Assembly (NCBI GenBank): GCA_942159475.1
Contig: OW804096.1
Span: 44,763,744 to 44,827,743, forward strand
DNA length: 64,000 nucleotides
Source: Sthenelais limicola
Lineage: Eukaryota > Annelida > Polychaeta > Phyllodocida > Sigalionidae
Direction: 5' to 3'
The notes below the pieces were generated by a model that was not told the origin of the DNA, searched no databases, and saw only the letters and a list, made by a program, of their open reading frames with translations. This document shows, piece after piece, positions 10,740 to 25,800 of the stretch. The first letter of the stretch is position 1, and each line of letters starts with the position of its first letter. The position numbers were made by a program, and so were the translations under genes.

Positions 10740-13158
10740 CATGTGAGGTGCAGCACTGTCCCACGATCATTAGCAGAAAATTAGCGTCCATATTAAAAAA
10801 GCTTTCTCGTGCAAGTTTTGCTTAATATACTCTAATATGCTAATTCGAATACGGGTTACATTGACGAAACAGAGTGACTTTTAAATAAAGTATGGGGAAT
10901 ATAACCCTACCCTAACCTAATTTGTTCAATCAATACCTGTTTTTTTCTAAGGCTAGGGATACCACTATAATGACCAAAACATCCTGTGGCCATTTTAAGC
11001 TGCGTGATCATTTCTTGACTGACCAATCTCCAACAGGGTATAGCATAGATCCTCGAAATGACAGAAACCCGCACAAAATGTGTCTGATGAAATGACCACA
11101 ATAACTTTTAAATGTAGCTAGCTAGCTAGCTAGTATATTAGAGGCTCTGATAGACAATAATCGAAAGGGACGCTACATATTTAAAGGGACGCTATATATT
11201 TAAAGGGATAACAATTCAAATAATAATTTTTGGGCATAAGTAGACTCATTTCTGGCCTTCCCTTAAGGGTGCCGTGGGTGATCATAAGTTTGGGGGTGGG
11301 GGGATGATAGAGGTATTGGAATAAGGCAGCCTTGGTACCTCAAATGATAGGAGCACCAGACATGATTATAATATGGAGTTTTGTGTCAGTCTGTTCTACT
11401 GAGGGTGACTGTAAATGAAAGAGCAGCAGCAATCAATTCAGAATTTATCTTGAGAAGCCACTCCCTCTACAATAGACTATAACTATAAATATCAGGTATA
11501 GTCAAGTTCATTGCAATAAAGGACATTCTTTATATCCCCAGATGCTGATTGTATGCAGTATATTGTACAATGACGATAAAGTTAATTTGTGCAGCGTGGA
11601 CCGACATCAAATCGTCTGACTTCTGCTATGTAACATACATTCGGCAATAGTTGATTAATGTATGTAGCGTATCATAATGGTCTCGTGCGAGAAAGAAGTG
11701 TTATTATGATTCCATACATCACAATTATCTATTCAATTGATAAGCAAGTACAACTATAAATCAATCTCTTCTCTGGGGCAAAAAAGAACTAACTGTGCTG
11801 TAGTGGAGAGCATCCAATAATCACACTTATATTATAATCTCTCTCGTGCATTTTCTGTTAAAGCTATACATTTTGAACTATGGTCAACCGCGCAGTGGTT
11901 GACTGAGATGATGCGTATTTCCATTATATGGCATGGAATATGGCAGCTGATGCAGACAAAGTTGTGGAAGTCTATGAACAGCTCGCATAATAATATTATG
12001 ATTAATAGTGTTCGTAGATTTGGCTGTTATCGCATTTATTATGTATGTTTTACAGATATCACAGTGCACCTGTTACAGAGGAATACATATATCAGCTTAT
12101 CCTTTCATCATCTTATTATAGACCACCCTGTTAAAGTGTCTGAAAGGAATGGACAGATAGATAAATAACTATAGATATTGACAGCGCGCACTTCTTTGGC
12201 AATGTGGTTTAGGGGGAGCGGAGATATAGGAAAACTATATTGGCTTGTATTTTTCTTGACGCGGAATATCAAAATCAGGGTGTGGCTGTACCGCACTGTC
12301 TCTGGATATGGTACAGCTATTTTTAAACGTTGGAGAAACCCAGAATAACGATTGTGCAATCTGATTCCTTGCCAAACCTAGAAGGGGTAGTAGAAAATCC
12401 ATGGCATGCAACATTGAGATTTTCTGAGACAGACTTAAGGGAATGGCACTCAATGTTGAAACCAATACACGACTTTAGAGAAGGTAACACAATACTGACC
12501 ATGAGAGGGCAGTGATTAAGTAGTAAGATTTGTTCTGATATAGCACAAGTTTACAGTTTCTCGTCAGTACGCCTGGTGGATGACAGAACTCTCCCTGTCA
12601 GTTAATTTCAACACTGCTTGCAAAATTGGAAAGAGCAATGAATACTAGTTTCCTATAATTCTTTCAAGCATGTTGTATTCTACAAGGCTACAAATGAAAT
12701 ACTTTAATGCATCATGATGTTCCCTGAATATAGAAATTCAATAACTGTTTATCAATCAATCAAGGAAGGGCCTTAGAATGGCTCTAAAATAATCGATATG
12801 AGATATAGTCTCAGAATGGCTGTAAAACCGATTGATCTAATTAATCACGGCTGGTTGATACTGCCCCTAATTGCAGGGAAATCGTAAGTGCAACGATGGA
12901 TAGGTTACATTTCATATGAATGTAGTTGAGAAATAAGTTACCATTATAACTGATGCCCTTTGCAATATATAAAACTTCCTTTGGGCATTGTCTGTTTGTT
13001 GATACCAAATGTCACAAAATAACTAAATCCTTCCAAGCGGTTACCTTAAGGTAAACTCATTCAAGATTTTTTACCCGATTATAAACACACCAGCTTTAGA
13101 AGCCATAGTCAAATACTGACTCCGCTGAAGGATATAAAGGGTAGAAAGTCTGCACCAA
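10740..13158. other. Non-coding, no recognisable gene
   Basis: AT-rich sequence with short chance ORFs only. It includes the TAGC repeat and a small perfect hairpin, GTCAACC/GGTTGAC, at 11883-11903 with a 7 base loop. Confidence 0.5.
11115..11133. repeat. (TAGC)n short tandem repeat
   Basis: Four to five TAGC units. The run is self-complementary (GCTAGC), so it can also pair with itself. Confidence 0.8.
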
Positions 13159-13202
13159 GAGGGCTAATAATGGGACCCGCAGGGTGGCAACCATTAGCCC
13201 TC
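13159..13202. other. Inverted repeat GAGGGCTAAT / ATTAGCCCTC
   Basis: A 10 bp perfect stem (13159-13168 with 13193-13202), extended by GG/CC after a small bulge, encloses a GC-rich loop. Function unknown; it could fold in RNA of either strand. Confidence 0.7.
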
Positions 13203-13295
13203 AAGAAAAGGCACCCAAGCGGTTTAACGTGCGGGCAACAGGGCTAGAAGTGTAGAAGACATCTATGAAGAGAATAAAGAAAAGGAGGTTGAGGA

Positions 13296-13340
13296 GAGGG
13301 GGTGGGGGTGGGGGTGGGGGTGGGTGGGGGCGCAGGGGAG
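13296..13340 (+). repeat. GGGGGT tandem run, G-quadruplex-capable
   Basis: Successive G-tracts of four to five separated by single T residues (GGGGGTGGGGGTGGGGGTG and onward). This satisfies the usual four-tract G-quadruplex pattern on the plus strand with one-base loops. A second polypurine block (GA/GGGGA-rich) follows at about 13796-13830. Confidence 0.8.
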
Positions 13341-13830
13341 TATGAGAAACGGTATCAGCGAAACTATGAAGAAGGGCGAGGAAAAAGATAAGAAAAGGGG
13401 GTTAATCAGAAAGAAGACAAAACAAGCATAATCGATTTAAGAACAAGCTTATACTTTATATACCATAAAGGCCATTCGTTCTACCGAGGGATTTCAATCT
13501 GTATGTACATAAAAAGCGTCTCTAATCTCGAAATGGGATTTTTATACTTCAGATTTAGTAATGGAATGCAGAGAGTTGTATGCAGTATTATGCCGAGCAG
13601 CACTGTGGGGAAAAACAAGTCTATGCGTGCTGCAAAACTATTACGAAGTTTATGATCATCAGTTGTGGCAGGGGCCCTATCGTTGGTTATCCTACATTCG
13701 CCCCCCAACTTACAGTAGAGGGTTCGAGCCCTGAGGGTGAATGCTACCCGAAGCAGCAACTCCACTAATAGTTGAACCTGAGAGGAGAATCAGACGAGAG
13801 TAAAGAGGGGGAGGGGGAGGAGAGGGAGAG

Positions 13831-16800
13831 GCATCTCGATGACTGATTGCTTCTGAGGTGTGGGAAACCAGGTCAACTACCTCGATCCTCTTGATCCGCA
13901 ACAGTTAGTGCAAGCATCTTAATCTGAGAAAACGCACGGGAGCTCAGGACTTAGCTCCAAGCAGCACTCCCTTAAAAGATACTCCAACACTTGCTTCAAA
14001 TGCTCCGTGAACGAGGGATCTAAAGAGCTAAGTGAGGGATCTGTTTGTTAAAAGAGTGACTCAATTAATTCCTAAGCGTAATATTCGCCATAATAGGCGA
14101 TGCATTTGTGCCAGATTGGGAGAGTCAGGGTTTAAATATGATGACAAAATCAATCATTATTCGTAATCTACATGTATGTAAACTCAAACAGCTTCCAGAA
14201 GAGCCATACAAGAACAACTATATACCCCCTAAGATACAGTCATTTTTTGCTTTCTGGGGTATATCTGAATATATGTGGAGGTTTACCGCTACTGAGAAGA
14301 ATCGACCAGGGGGAGGGAAAGCAGCGCCAACAGGCACATTTCATACAGCCAAAACAAATCTCCTTTCACAATAAGGCAAGGGAGAATTGCCAAAACAGTT
14401 ATTTTGGTGTTCCTTTCAACGGGCGGGGACAATACTAGAAAAGGTTCTTCCGTGAGCAATGATAAGGACGTTCTTTCCATAGGATCTAGAGACCTTTTTG
14501 ACCTGACCTTCCCCATAAAGGTATACCTGGCCTATATGAAAAGGCTTGTAATCGGGGAAAAGGACAAAGGGGCAGTTGGCAAATTAGTTAGTCGAGGCTT
14601 TTGTCCGCTAGAGAATAGAACTATCCCTGATCGGGACATTTAATCCAATCAGAATATGGCAAAGGGAACATCTAGCCAACTCTATGACGAAGCTTCGGTT
14701 CACTAAGGTAGTTACCTTGGCTTGCGGACAACACGAGGGCAAATCTTCCTCTAGGTTCACAATAATTCATCTGACAGGAGTTTTGCGCGAAGTGTAGCAA
14801 ATTGTGGAATTGGAGATAAGGGGATGCAATATTGAGTGCGCGAGAAAAACTGCGGTACCATGGAAAGTAATTGAGAAGCCCTTCATATCCTATCAGAGAA
14901 TTCAGAATCGTATCTTTAAATTTCACATGGAAGTGGGGAAATGTTGGAATCAAGCAAAGGAAAAAATGGAAGGAGGGAGGGGGCTTAGTGTAAACGAAAG
15001 CTCTCCGCCAAGCTAAAATTAGAACCTTAATGCGGATGTTCATAGAAAAATGAATGTTCAGGGGAGTTAAGGACGGCAAAATAAATTCTGATGTATACAT
15101 GGTACATTCTGGATGAATGTTAACATATTATTTTATTCACGATTAAGCTGCATTATCATCTAAACTAATTCAAAAATGAGATTTTTCATGTTGCTCTTTT
15201 CATTCCCAAACCATTTGAAAGACACCAAGATAAAACATTAATATCAAAGGATTTAAGGAACGTTCATATTTTCCAAATTATACATTGCGATGGCAACTTT
15301 TTCCAATATGACTCTTTTTAATCTTAGGTAATCTCAATGAAATTTAAAATGTTAGGATAGCACTGCCATATATATATATATATTTTCAAGAGGTTAACAA
15401 ATTGCATTATCAATCCTATTTACTCCCAATTCCCACTGAAGATCAGAAAAATAATAATGAAAATGTCAAGAAGTTGAAATGACCCTGGTATTTTATAAGT
15501 AGCGTTGTACACTGTACGTGCCTTGCTGTAATATAACTGCCATTTCCTGATGATAGGCTATATAAATTTATATACTAAATAAAAAAGAAGAAGAAAGTCA
15601 TGAGTTCATGAAAAACCCCAGGAATTCTAGCAAATACCAATTTTTCGTCATTTTCAGTGTTCGAATCTTTCGTTTTACAGCACTAATGATAAAAGAATAA
15701 CATAATTGAGAAAAAATAAATTATGAGGATTCACCTGGTAATGCAGCTTTAAATAGGAAAAGTAATTAATCGTTTAAAGACAACCCTCCCATTCTCCTAA
15801 GCAATGCTTATATTGCCATAAGCAATCAGGGTGCGGAATTGGACAAGCTCTTAATTATATATATACAATCTGTCATCCACTAATGGTGGAAACGTTCTTC
15901 AACTACTTCATCTACTCTAAGCTCTTTCATATTCCAAAAAGCTGATTTCGACCTTTGTGGCAAAAATGTTTCCCCCTGGTCTGTTTAAATTTTACCTGAG
16001 CAGTTACAACCTTGCGCTTGTCTCTTGAAACAATTTCCTACGTGTCATTCTTAGCCATCATTATATTCTAATTTACCCAAGGTGATTGTAGACAAATGCA
16101 TCATCAGCAGAATTGTGTTGCAAATGCAACTGTCAAACTTCTGAAGTTGGAATGGACTTTAGATCACTTCTTCGAATTACTTTCGCCTTAAACCATTGGC
16201 ATCTTTACTACTTCATTAATAATTATTACTCGAACCGCTCGATATTTCACGAACAAGTTGCCTCAAATATTTAAAAAAAAAGTGATTTTGATATATACAT
16301 ATATATTGTATTCATACATGTTAAATTCATAAATCTCGATCAGAGATATTCCATATTATATTGAAGCTGTGGGGTACCAGTTTATTAGTTCCAAATGTCG
16401 TGTTTTAGCAAAACACGCGTTTCCCCCATTTTTTGTATAATGCTGGGAACAAACGAGAACATTTTAGTAGTATTTCCAACGTCATATCCTGGATAATTGA
16501 ATTGAAAACAAGATAGGAGTAACAGGTAACTGCATTACCTTGACATAAAATGGTAAGAGCTCCGATAACGTGAAATAAATCATAGATGCTTAAGCATTTG
16601 CTGCTCCATATCAAATGTAAATTCATGAAATATTGCTGCCTAACATGACGGTTCAAATGTCTGCGTCCAAGTTCGATAAAGTCCTATTATTTGTATTTAT
16701 AGTTTGAACATTGATACTTCGAAATTACTATTTCTGTTCTCTTTGTATCATTCCCCAACAGAAGATGAAATATCGTACCCAGTTTTTTCTGAGTATATGA

Positions 16801-19800
16801 TTGGGGAGGGACGGGACTTTTAATACCTGTTAGTCTCATATTTCATATTTACTTTTCCTACAAACAGTCGTACATGCAGCATGACCATCAACTACGACCT
16901 ATTTTTATCGTTAGAGAAGTAATCGCCTACTGCCGATGACGACGCTATTATCGGAGATTGACACTCCCTTCCTGGGGTTCATTGCATCATAGAATTATTT
17001 CTTTCTTAAGGATTTAGGCTCGTGGGTTAACGATAATATATACTTTCACAAATTCATTCAGAGGATCTCATACTTTGCGTCCTCAACCACAAAGAAGCAT
17101 CCACCGTCATGAATATTACCAACATGCATGTAAAGCACGTCAATTACGTCGTCTCACGCAAAGGGAAATACGTTCAAGAAGCAGAATCTAAGAAGAATAT
17201 ACCAGCATTTTATGTAGGTCTAATTATAGTTCTCCTGGGAGATATACCAGCAGAGCAGTCAGTGCAGTTAGTTCTCTGGAGCCATGAAAGCGTACTCTTT
17301 TTCTGTATTTACAGGTACACATATATGATTTTCCAATTTCCGTTCTTTTACCAGAAACTGATTGATTTCATGATGTGTTTACTGTAGCGGAAGCGCCAAC
17401 TGGAGTCTGGTGGGAAGTGACAAAAGGAGACTATAGGAGGTCGTACCTTTCTTATAATTCTTTCCTCAATCATTTGGTCTTGGTGCAGTTGGTCATGGGG
17501 ATACATATGACACTTATTATTGCATGACAATGGAACAATTTGGATTCTTTTTGACTCTCTAAATAAAAACGTTTTTCCAAATGGATATAGTAAAATACGC
17601 CATATGAATGCATTTATGATTATTTATAGCAATTTATGCATTCGGTTACAATGATAGTGGATTCGAGAATCTCTAAATAATAGTTCAAAATAAAGTTGTA
17701 ATTAATTGCTAACTATTGAGGGGGAAATAAATATAGGATTATACTACGTACAGAAGAATGATAACCTGCTTATCCCCTGGCATGACTATTAATTTACATT
17801 TGGAAATCAGCACTCACTTAATAACTCTATAGTGCTTTGTCCAACGCAAGGTGTTAAGTGTTCCATCGTTATACTTTAATGGTTCTGAGCTAATACATTT
17901 CAGGTTAGCTTGTGGCAAAACACTGTTGATATAACGTTAACTTTTGTAGCACATAGAATCTATAATACTTCTTTATTCGCATTGCTATCTTTGTGTCCCT
18001 CTGCAAAATATTCTTCTGTTGTCTCTTCCTAGTTTGTGGGCACCAGGCCTTGTGCGTGTCATGCATACAGAGGGTCAAACATGGCCTGTTGACAATACAA
18101 AAGGTGAACAGCCATAGACCCAACTCTAGTTTCTGCGGAGACATGCTCATTCTCTAGAGATTTTCCCGTCCGATTTTATTAAAGCCAAATTTTGGTTTAT
18201 TCATTCATTCATTATATTATTCTTTCTGAACCGACATCAATATTGCCCGATGTTCATGTTAACATTAAACAATTAGACCTGCTTGACATCCTGAGTAATG
18301 TTCTATATAGACTTTAGTGGGAATATGTCGGGTTTGCTTTACAAAAGAATATTTCTAAATACAAAGTGGTTTGCCAGCGGAAGTCTTCCCCTTGTTATGA
18401 TCTATTCACACTCAAATGTAATTTGCATCCGTCCAGATAGATATAAATTCAGCAGAACAGGCGATGATTAATGGAGTTGGCCCGGACGGGATCCGGTTCC
18501 GGCCAGAACCATTGAACAATCACATATTCATTCATTGCCGCAGTTACTCCATATCTTAGTCGCCCGAAGAATTAAAGGTCCTTTTCTTACAAGGAGGACT
18601 AATGATTATCAGCGTTATCTATGATTACACTGAATCAAAGAAGCACAGTTAGTTTCGAAGCTCATCTGGATTAAGCCTTTCACAGTAAAAGGTGTCTGAA
18701 TAATACTGCTCCATTTTGATATTTTCAATTCTTCTGTTACAGATGTCTACCCTGCATAGTTGTTCGCAAATGTCAGATTTGGGATATGGTATTTGTCCTT
18801 GAAATTGAGACAAACAATGCATTTCTACCTTTTCTAACCTATACCAATTAACAACAATGCGGACATTATCCAACACTACCTCTTTCCATGTTTCTCTCCC
18901 TCCCCGTTTTAGGTATAAAGGGAAATATGTACATAGATGTAACACATATGACATATATGATGAGGACCATCTTAACTGAAGTGAATCTCCGCTCCGCCCC
19001 TACCCCAATAATGGTCAAAGATATGTTTTATCTCTTAAATTTAAGGACGGTTCGTGAGCTGGCACTTATCTTCGATCTGGGGTCAAAGGTTTCTCATCAG
19101 GGGTTTTCAGGTATACATGTAACCTTGGCCAGTAGTTGTCAGAGCTTAATTGTTGTCATGTGATATTGCCGAGGCTTGGGTGTCATCAAAATACGGACTG
19201 ACAGTATTGGCGGCAGGCATTGTGGGAGGCGTGGCAATAAATACAAGACACATTTTATATGTATTAATATTCATTACCACCATGTCAATCACACCGATGA
19301 ATGACAGAATATGAGACACGCACCACCCACCACAACCACACGAGGGCTCTCCCTAGGGTAGTGAACAAAATATGACGACTTTCAGTACGTTAAATTGGCC
19401 AGCGCTATGAGTGGAAATGTGTGAGTGATATATTTGTAGGAACCATGTGGTAAGGTGAATAAGTCTGAAGGGAACACTGGCTAAGAAATAGACCTAAACA
19501 CTCTACATTATTCTCTGGGTATAGATTACCATTTATACTTTAATTAATTCCCTATGTGCCAAGTCAGCAGAATAATGTTCTTCCTGCGAGCAGGGACTAA
19601 TGGAACCCTAGAAACTCTAAACACTCTAACCAAAGAGTGATCCTCACATCTTCGCTAAATACTAGATGTAGGACCAAGGTAGAAGACAACGCTAACCAGG
19701 AACCAGGTTACAACATCCATCAAATGGACATCTCCTAAACGAAGGATGGGAATTGATGTGCGGTCCCTTAACTCGGACCAAGGATCAATTTAACCCCAGT

Positions 19801-22800
19801 TTGAACTCGGGTGACAACCTATCCGGGTCGTTGCCATCATTCCTCGGAGATTTAGACAGCTTTTAGAACTGCTCGTTTCCAGGGAGGCGCTCAGATTTCC
19901 TGCCAATCTAAAGCTACGATTCATGGATATGATGAGGTAGATTCAGTGGCGTGACGCCGTGTGGCGCTGTATGTCGAATCAAATGCTATATCGTTGCAGA
20001 GTATGTCACGCAGATACAAATTATGTAGTTAATGAGTTCATCACACAAATGAACAGCAGTTAACATAATTAATAGTTCTGATGTGGGGTGTAGCAGAGGA
20101 AAAGGCTGTCTGAGGTATAAAGAAATGGTCACAATTGTTGAGGACACTTGCAGGTCCTAAAAGCTGGATATATAATAATGCGATACCCGCTGTATTTTTT
20201 CATTTGCCCAATGTCCTGATTGTATCTGAGCAATATGTCTCGGAATGAGTGGGCCCTCTGTTCCTTTGTATCCTTCATATCGTAGGTCTTCCTTCCAACG
20301 ATTCTTCATAACGATGAGGATTGTGGCAGTCACCACGGAAGTAATAATTCACCCGTCATTGTGTGAATAAAAACATAGCATTCCTAGTTGAACGTACATA
20401 TATATGTTGCAGACAAAAACACTGTAATCCTTTGGTTCGAACAACGTAATAGTGACACATTCAAATGTGGATAAGCATTTATTCCTCTGCAATTTGCTAG
20501 CAAGAATTGACATTTCAAACCGTACTGCTCCAACCTTTATCATTTTCACATAATAAATATATATCTAATACTCAAAGAAGGCAATGGGTGAAAGGGTTTA
20601 ACATCGGTATGGCGTGTTTGGATCTAAAATACACTTATGCATTACTTGGTCTATGGAAACAACATGTGGAATTGATACGGCTGACTTTGTTGACAGTGTT
20701 CTATCTACGACCTAAGAGTTAAACTGGGGCATCACGTTGTGTTGTTGCCTGATAAAGTCTCTGTCTACATTGAGTGAGCAAGATAACTAAGTGCATAGCG
20801 TTGCTCATTACACTGAGAGCGCACCTCGCGGGTGTGATAGCATTGGATACAAACAATTCCGCTCCCCAAGCTTTGGGTCTCTTGTTTTATAGTTAGTCAT
20901 TTCCCGAGAGAGCTTTCCCTCATTGTATGGGCACCATGTCTTTTTAGATATTATTGCCGCCTCCAAGTTATAACAGCAGTCCATCGGTTGCAAGCAAGGA
21001 AGCAGTGAGGTTTATAAATTATGTAAGAATGAGACGACCTTTATTAGTCTACCCACATAATACCAGGACAAATTAACACCCTGCATAATAATTATAGTAC
21101 TATGTGTCTGTGGCTTTTGGAAGGATGATGTCCCAATCGGATTTGCCAATGAATTATGGCATGATGTATTTCTAGGACTTATCCATCGTTTACACAGATT
21201 CACAGCAGTGATGAGGAATGCGCAAAATACTCGATGTGTATTTCTAATTTACAAGGTATAATTGTAGGTAATAGGATTGCGTGAGGATTGATTTCAAATC
21301 ACAGCTAAAACATACCAAACGCCGTCGAGACAGGTATAACTGATAGAAAAAAGGATCAATATAGGTATTACGGAGGCATATTGTATCCATCAGTTTGGCC
21401 TGAATATAAAAATTGTGATCGAAGTCAGGTTGGACTCATTTCCAAAACAGCGCCAACAGTGGCCTATTGGTGATAAATCGACAGGGTGGAAAGCGTACAT
21501 CTGCATACAGCCGACTACCCCTAGTGCTGATGAGCCTTCGTTCGTTGGGCCACTAATCAATTTCACATCATTTAATGATTTCTCCAGTCTGCAAATAAGG
21601 TTTTTCATGGCCAAATATGCAGCGGCTCTACAAGTTGCAAGGTCAGGTAGTGGGGCTTGTATTCTGAATTGATGTCGGCAATTTTTAGGTAGATGCTGCC
21701 CCATCATATTCAATATGGACATATCTTGCGAGCATTGGTCATTCATGCCAAACTAGTCTGGAGCTCTCTGTTTAAGTATTGTATGTTTCCACAACCGTGC
21801 ACCCAAGTCAATGGTATAGTGGGTTCATTTTGTGGTCAAGAAGGAAAATGACCAATTTCCTACCCTATCCTATTCAGTAGTTACTTGTGGGTAAGCTTTC
21901 CACATCATGACTGCATTTTTTATCTGTAGATGCTTCTGGACGCACCGCAGACCCCTTGCCTACTACTACTTGGTAGCTTTCCGTATAGTCTTTCCTTGCC
22001 CTGAAAATGGACCACTTTGAGTGCGGTCAGATTTGGTTACAAAGGCTGCAACTAAACCTATTACAGGTATGGTATTGGGACATCAACAGAAGCTGAAATG
22101 CATTCTTGCATTCGATAAACTAAGGACTCTTAAGAAAGACAGGGTTGGGATATGGAAGAAGTGCCTTTGACGGGAGCTGGAACTCGGAAAAGATCGTCAA
22201 TTTTTTCTTCACCCTAATTACTCTTAGCCACTAACAACCCATGAGAAAATATCTTATGTGAGTGGCAAAGTAGAAATTCAAGTTTTTTATTTACTTCATG
22301 CACAGTACAAAGTAAATTGTATTGCCCTTGGCATTTAGAATAAATATACTTACCACGTTGTGCATTAAAACGAATAGGCATTCTTATGTATGCCAATTAA
22401 GGAGTGACCTTAAATTGGGACATCATGGAGTAAAGCATTATTAGAATACATTTATGTTTTTGTGAAAAGGATCGGAAAAGGAAGGAATGTTCCAAAATAA
22501 AAAGAATAGGGTGTTATTTCATAATGAAGGAGACATGGAACGATTTATTTGGAAAATTTGCAAATGGTGTTCAAATAGTTTTTTTTTAAAGATTTTATTT
22601 CCACTGGGGAAGACATTTCCCAGTAAACTGGGTTTTTCCAATGCGCCCAGATGTTACAAAGAATTGCCCAGCCTGGCGTTTCATAATGTGAGACATTCGC
22701 ACATTCACATGGTGCTTGAGATTGGGGTTTGTTTATTGAGGTCCATTTTGAGAAACATTCAAGGCTTTCTCTCTTTCTATCGTTTTTCTTCTCATATATC

Positions 22801-25800
22801 CCTGCCTCACCTACGACCGAATATATATTGTTCAGACGGAGCAAGCAAGTGGGTGTCGAGAATGTGTAATAAGTGATTGAGTGTGACAAGGTTGTCTTTA
22901 GTTATACATACGTAAATACTTAATACTCAGCAATCAATTTACTCCACTTCACCTTCCTTGTAGCCGTTTGACTGATTGCTTTGTGAGGAAGCCACTGGTT
23001 CTCTATTTAGCAAAGATGCCCAGCTGGGAAAAGAACGATGGTCAGTGAACAAGAGCCTAGTCTGGCAGTGCCTAGATCACTCACCTCTCCTTTACCTGCC
23101 TAATAGTTCTTAGCAGAGCTTTATGAGATTTATTCAGTGGGAACATATTATAGTGGCTGAATAGAGAATTGATACAGAAAGTGAAAGAAGTCAAGATTAA
23201 ACCAAGGGATTAATTCTCAATAGAATATTTAAAGTAAAAAAATCCCAAATTCTGTTAGAGTGCAGAGTCTCTACCCTTCCTTCATAATCCTATTTTACCA
23301 GGCGTGACTTCCCCCATGGCCATGCACTTTTTATATATATTTGTATGTATTTTGTAATTACTTTATCATTTGACTTCAGTAATTGTTGTTTTAGCTTACT
23401 CGGGACAAAACACGCACACAGAAACGCCACGAGCTCGCCACTTTCCTCTATTGGGTTCGTTGATGTGCTGGGGGGGATTACCAAAATGCCAAGCATGAAA
23501 GTACCATCTCGTTTTAGTATTGGTTTAAGGGATGGCATGGGCTTCAAGTAACTGCTCTAAAAAGTGTTAATCCGAGCTCAGATATGTATTTCGCGTGTGA
23601 TCAGAACATGGCATAATCCTTTCAGTCGAGGTTCCGACAATTTCAGTTTCATCATCGTGCCAATACCAAGGGACAACTTCTCATTAGTATCTTGATTCCA
23701 TGTTGATGAAAGAGGTTTCTAATAATTGGTTAAAGATGATTGTTGATTTATAATACATTTATATATTTTTTCTACAATATATTTGCAAAGACCGTTTCGC
23801 TATTACATATATATGTCTAAGAAGCCTCTAACTTTGCTCTACCCCGAACTTACTACATTGTTAGAAATGAGTGTAAAAGAAGGTTTGTTGGTCTTTCTAA
23901 CCTTCTTTTTTAGATGACTGCTGCAATTACAACATAACATATTTTAAGCAATTAATCAAAGGCCCCCAATTACATTCCTTCAAAATCTTTTCCGAAACAC
24001 GAGTGAAATTAGTTTGTTCTCGTGTCAATCTATAATTGGTTTATATATGTATGAGAGTCGACGATATGTTGAGGTCGTAAACATCATCATCGCCAAAGCA
24101 TAGCGTATCATTTTCAAATATATTTTACCATGGGAATAACAGCAGAAACAAATATTTCATAGCGTGGAATACTGAAAAGGTATCTCCTTCCATTGCGTGA
24201 TCGACGTTTCACATTACAGCCCATCTATGAATTTCTGAGTTCAGTGGGAAGTGGAGTCTGGGTTTTTTCATGGGAAATAGAATACGCTCATTGGTTTGAA
24301 AACCTTTCTGACGAGTCTAGCGTGGAAATTAACTAGCCCGTGTAATAGACTTTACGGCAGATTTCGGAAAGTTAAACAAAAACAACTAGCATTTTACCAT
24401 AATTTTGACCCAGAATAACGGGACAAAAATGTCGCAACAATTGGTACTCTGATACTGAGCACCGTTGGAATACAAATGCTATTTCAACAGCCGTTCTGTT
24501 CCCCTAAAATTTACTTCGAGATACGTGTTTTATGTGGCTCTTGAATTGAGAAACCGATGTAACTGGCAGTGGGGATGCTATTGATATTTCTATTACATCC
24601 AATAACATGCAAGGCAGCAATGTAGCCCTCCCTTCCCGACTTTGAAATAAAACTGGGTACATTATTATTCTGTGCGCATTGAATGAACGCGTGGAAATGC
24701 TTTCGGAAATTGACCAGCGCTGAATCCCTGGCTAACCCACGTTCCTTTACCCCCATTTATGGATGCGGATAGAAACGCTGGAACTATTTTTAGACCCTCT
24801 AGATTGACTAATGCATATGCATGAAGGTGTTCCTCATTAGTTTCTAATCTGTTTGCTTTTACGTTGGATGGACCGCCATAACCGTTTCTGCACTGTATAT
24901 AATAGACCTAGATTTCAGCTATGCCATATCACTAGATAAATTGGTAAGGGCAGGGCACATGATAACTATTTTCTATAAAGTGGTATATTTCCTTACCGTG
25001 TATCCTAGATGGTAGGGACCGTATCAATTCAGTTTTTCGTATAGATATCTTGGGACTCACTATATACAATCAAGACAATATCTTCTAAGAATTTCCACAA
25101 ATGAGGATGTGGTAATATACGGTCCCTCTTTACCCAACACCGTATGCATTGACTCCCCACTGCTCAAGGGGCCTCTCTTAAATACCCTTATGTGAGCCAG
25201 ATATGAATGTTCTTATCAATGCCAATGGCTGCCACTACCAATAGAGTGCAATTCCCACCATCCCCTTCTATCCCTACCGATCCCAATCCATATTATTTCT
25301 TGTTTTCCTCTTTCTATGTCTCTCTCTTCGTCAACCCTCTACTCCCCACTCCCTATCCCCCACTTTCTCCCCCCTCCTTCATGAAGCTGTTAGAATATAT
25401 ATGTATCTCACAAATCGGCTGTGGATGGTTAGAGTGCTATGGATTATATTCAGAATATAGAAAGAAAAAAGTAATGTGTGGTATTGGGAGCACTTAGGCA
25501 AAGTCCCTTTTGTAAGATATGTACAAATTTCAAGAAAGAAATCATGGCCATCAAGCTCACCGTTAGTATAAAAGTGATTTTTTAATAACAACATTCATTT
25601 CCGTTTTTCAAAGTCAACGCTGGTTTTCATTGTAAGAAATAATGTACATTTTAATCGACATCCTAGCCAGTTTGCTCTTGTATTCTTTGCCTACCCCCGC
25701 AGAGATGACAGTTGATGATGCGCCTCAGGAGCTACCTAACGTTAAGGGCATTGTCCGGTATTAAATGAATAATGGAAAAGTGACATCCATCTATGCCGCA

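Noticed and set aside
14672..15100. 142-codon minus-strand ORF
   Set aside because: Length is near the chance maximum for 64 kb of this composition. No domain, no splice context, and an overlapping open frame on the other strand.
22487..22889. Overlapping 129- and 114-codon ORFs on opposite strands
   Set aside because: No recognised domain and low-information composition; likely chance absence of stops.
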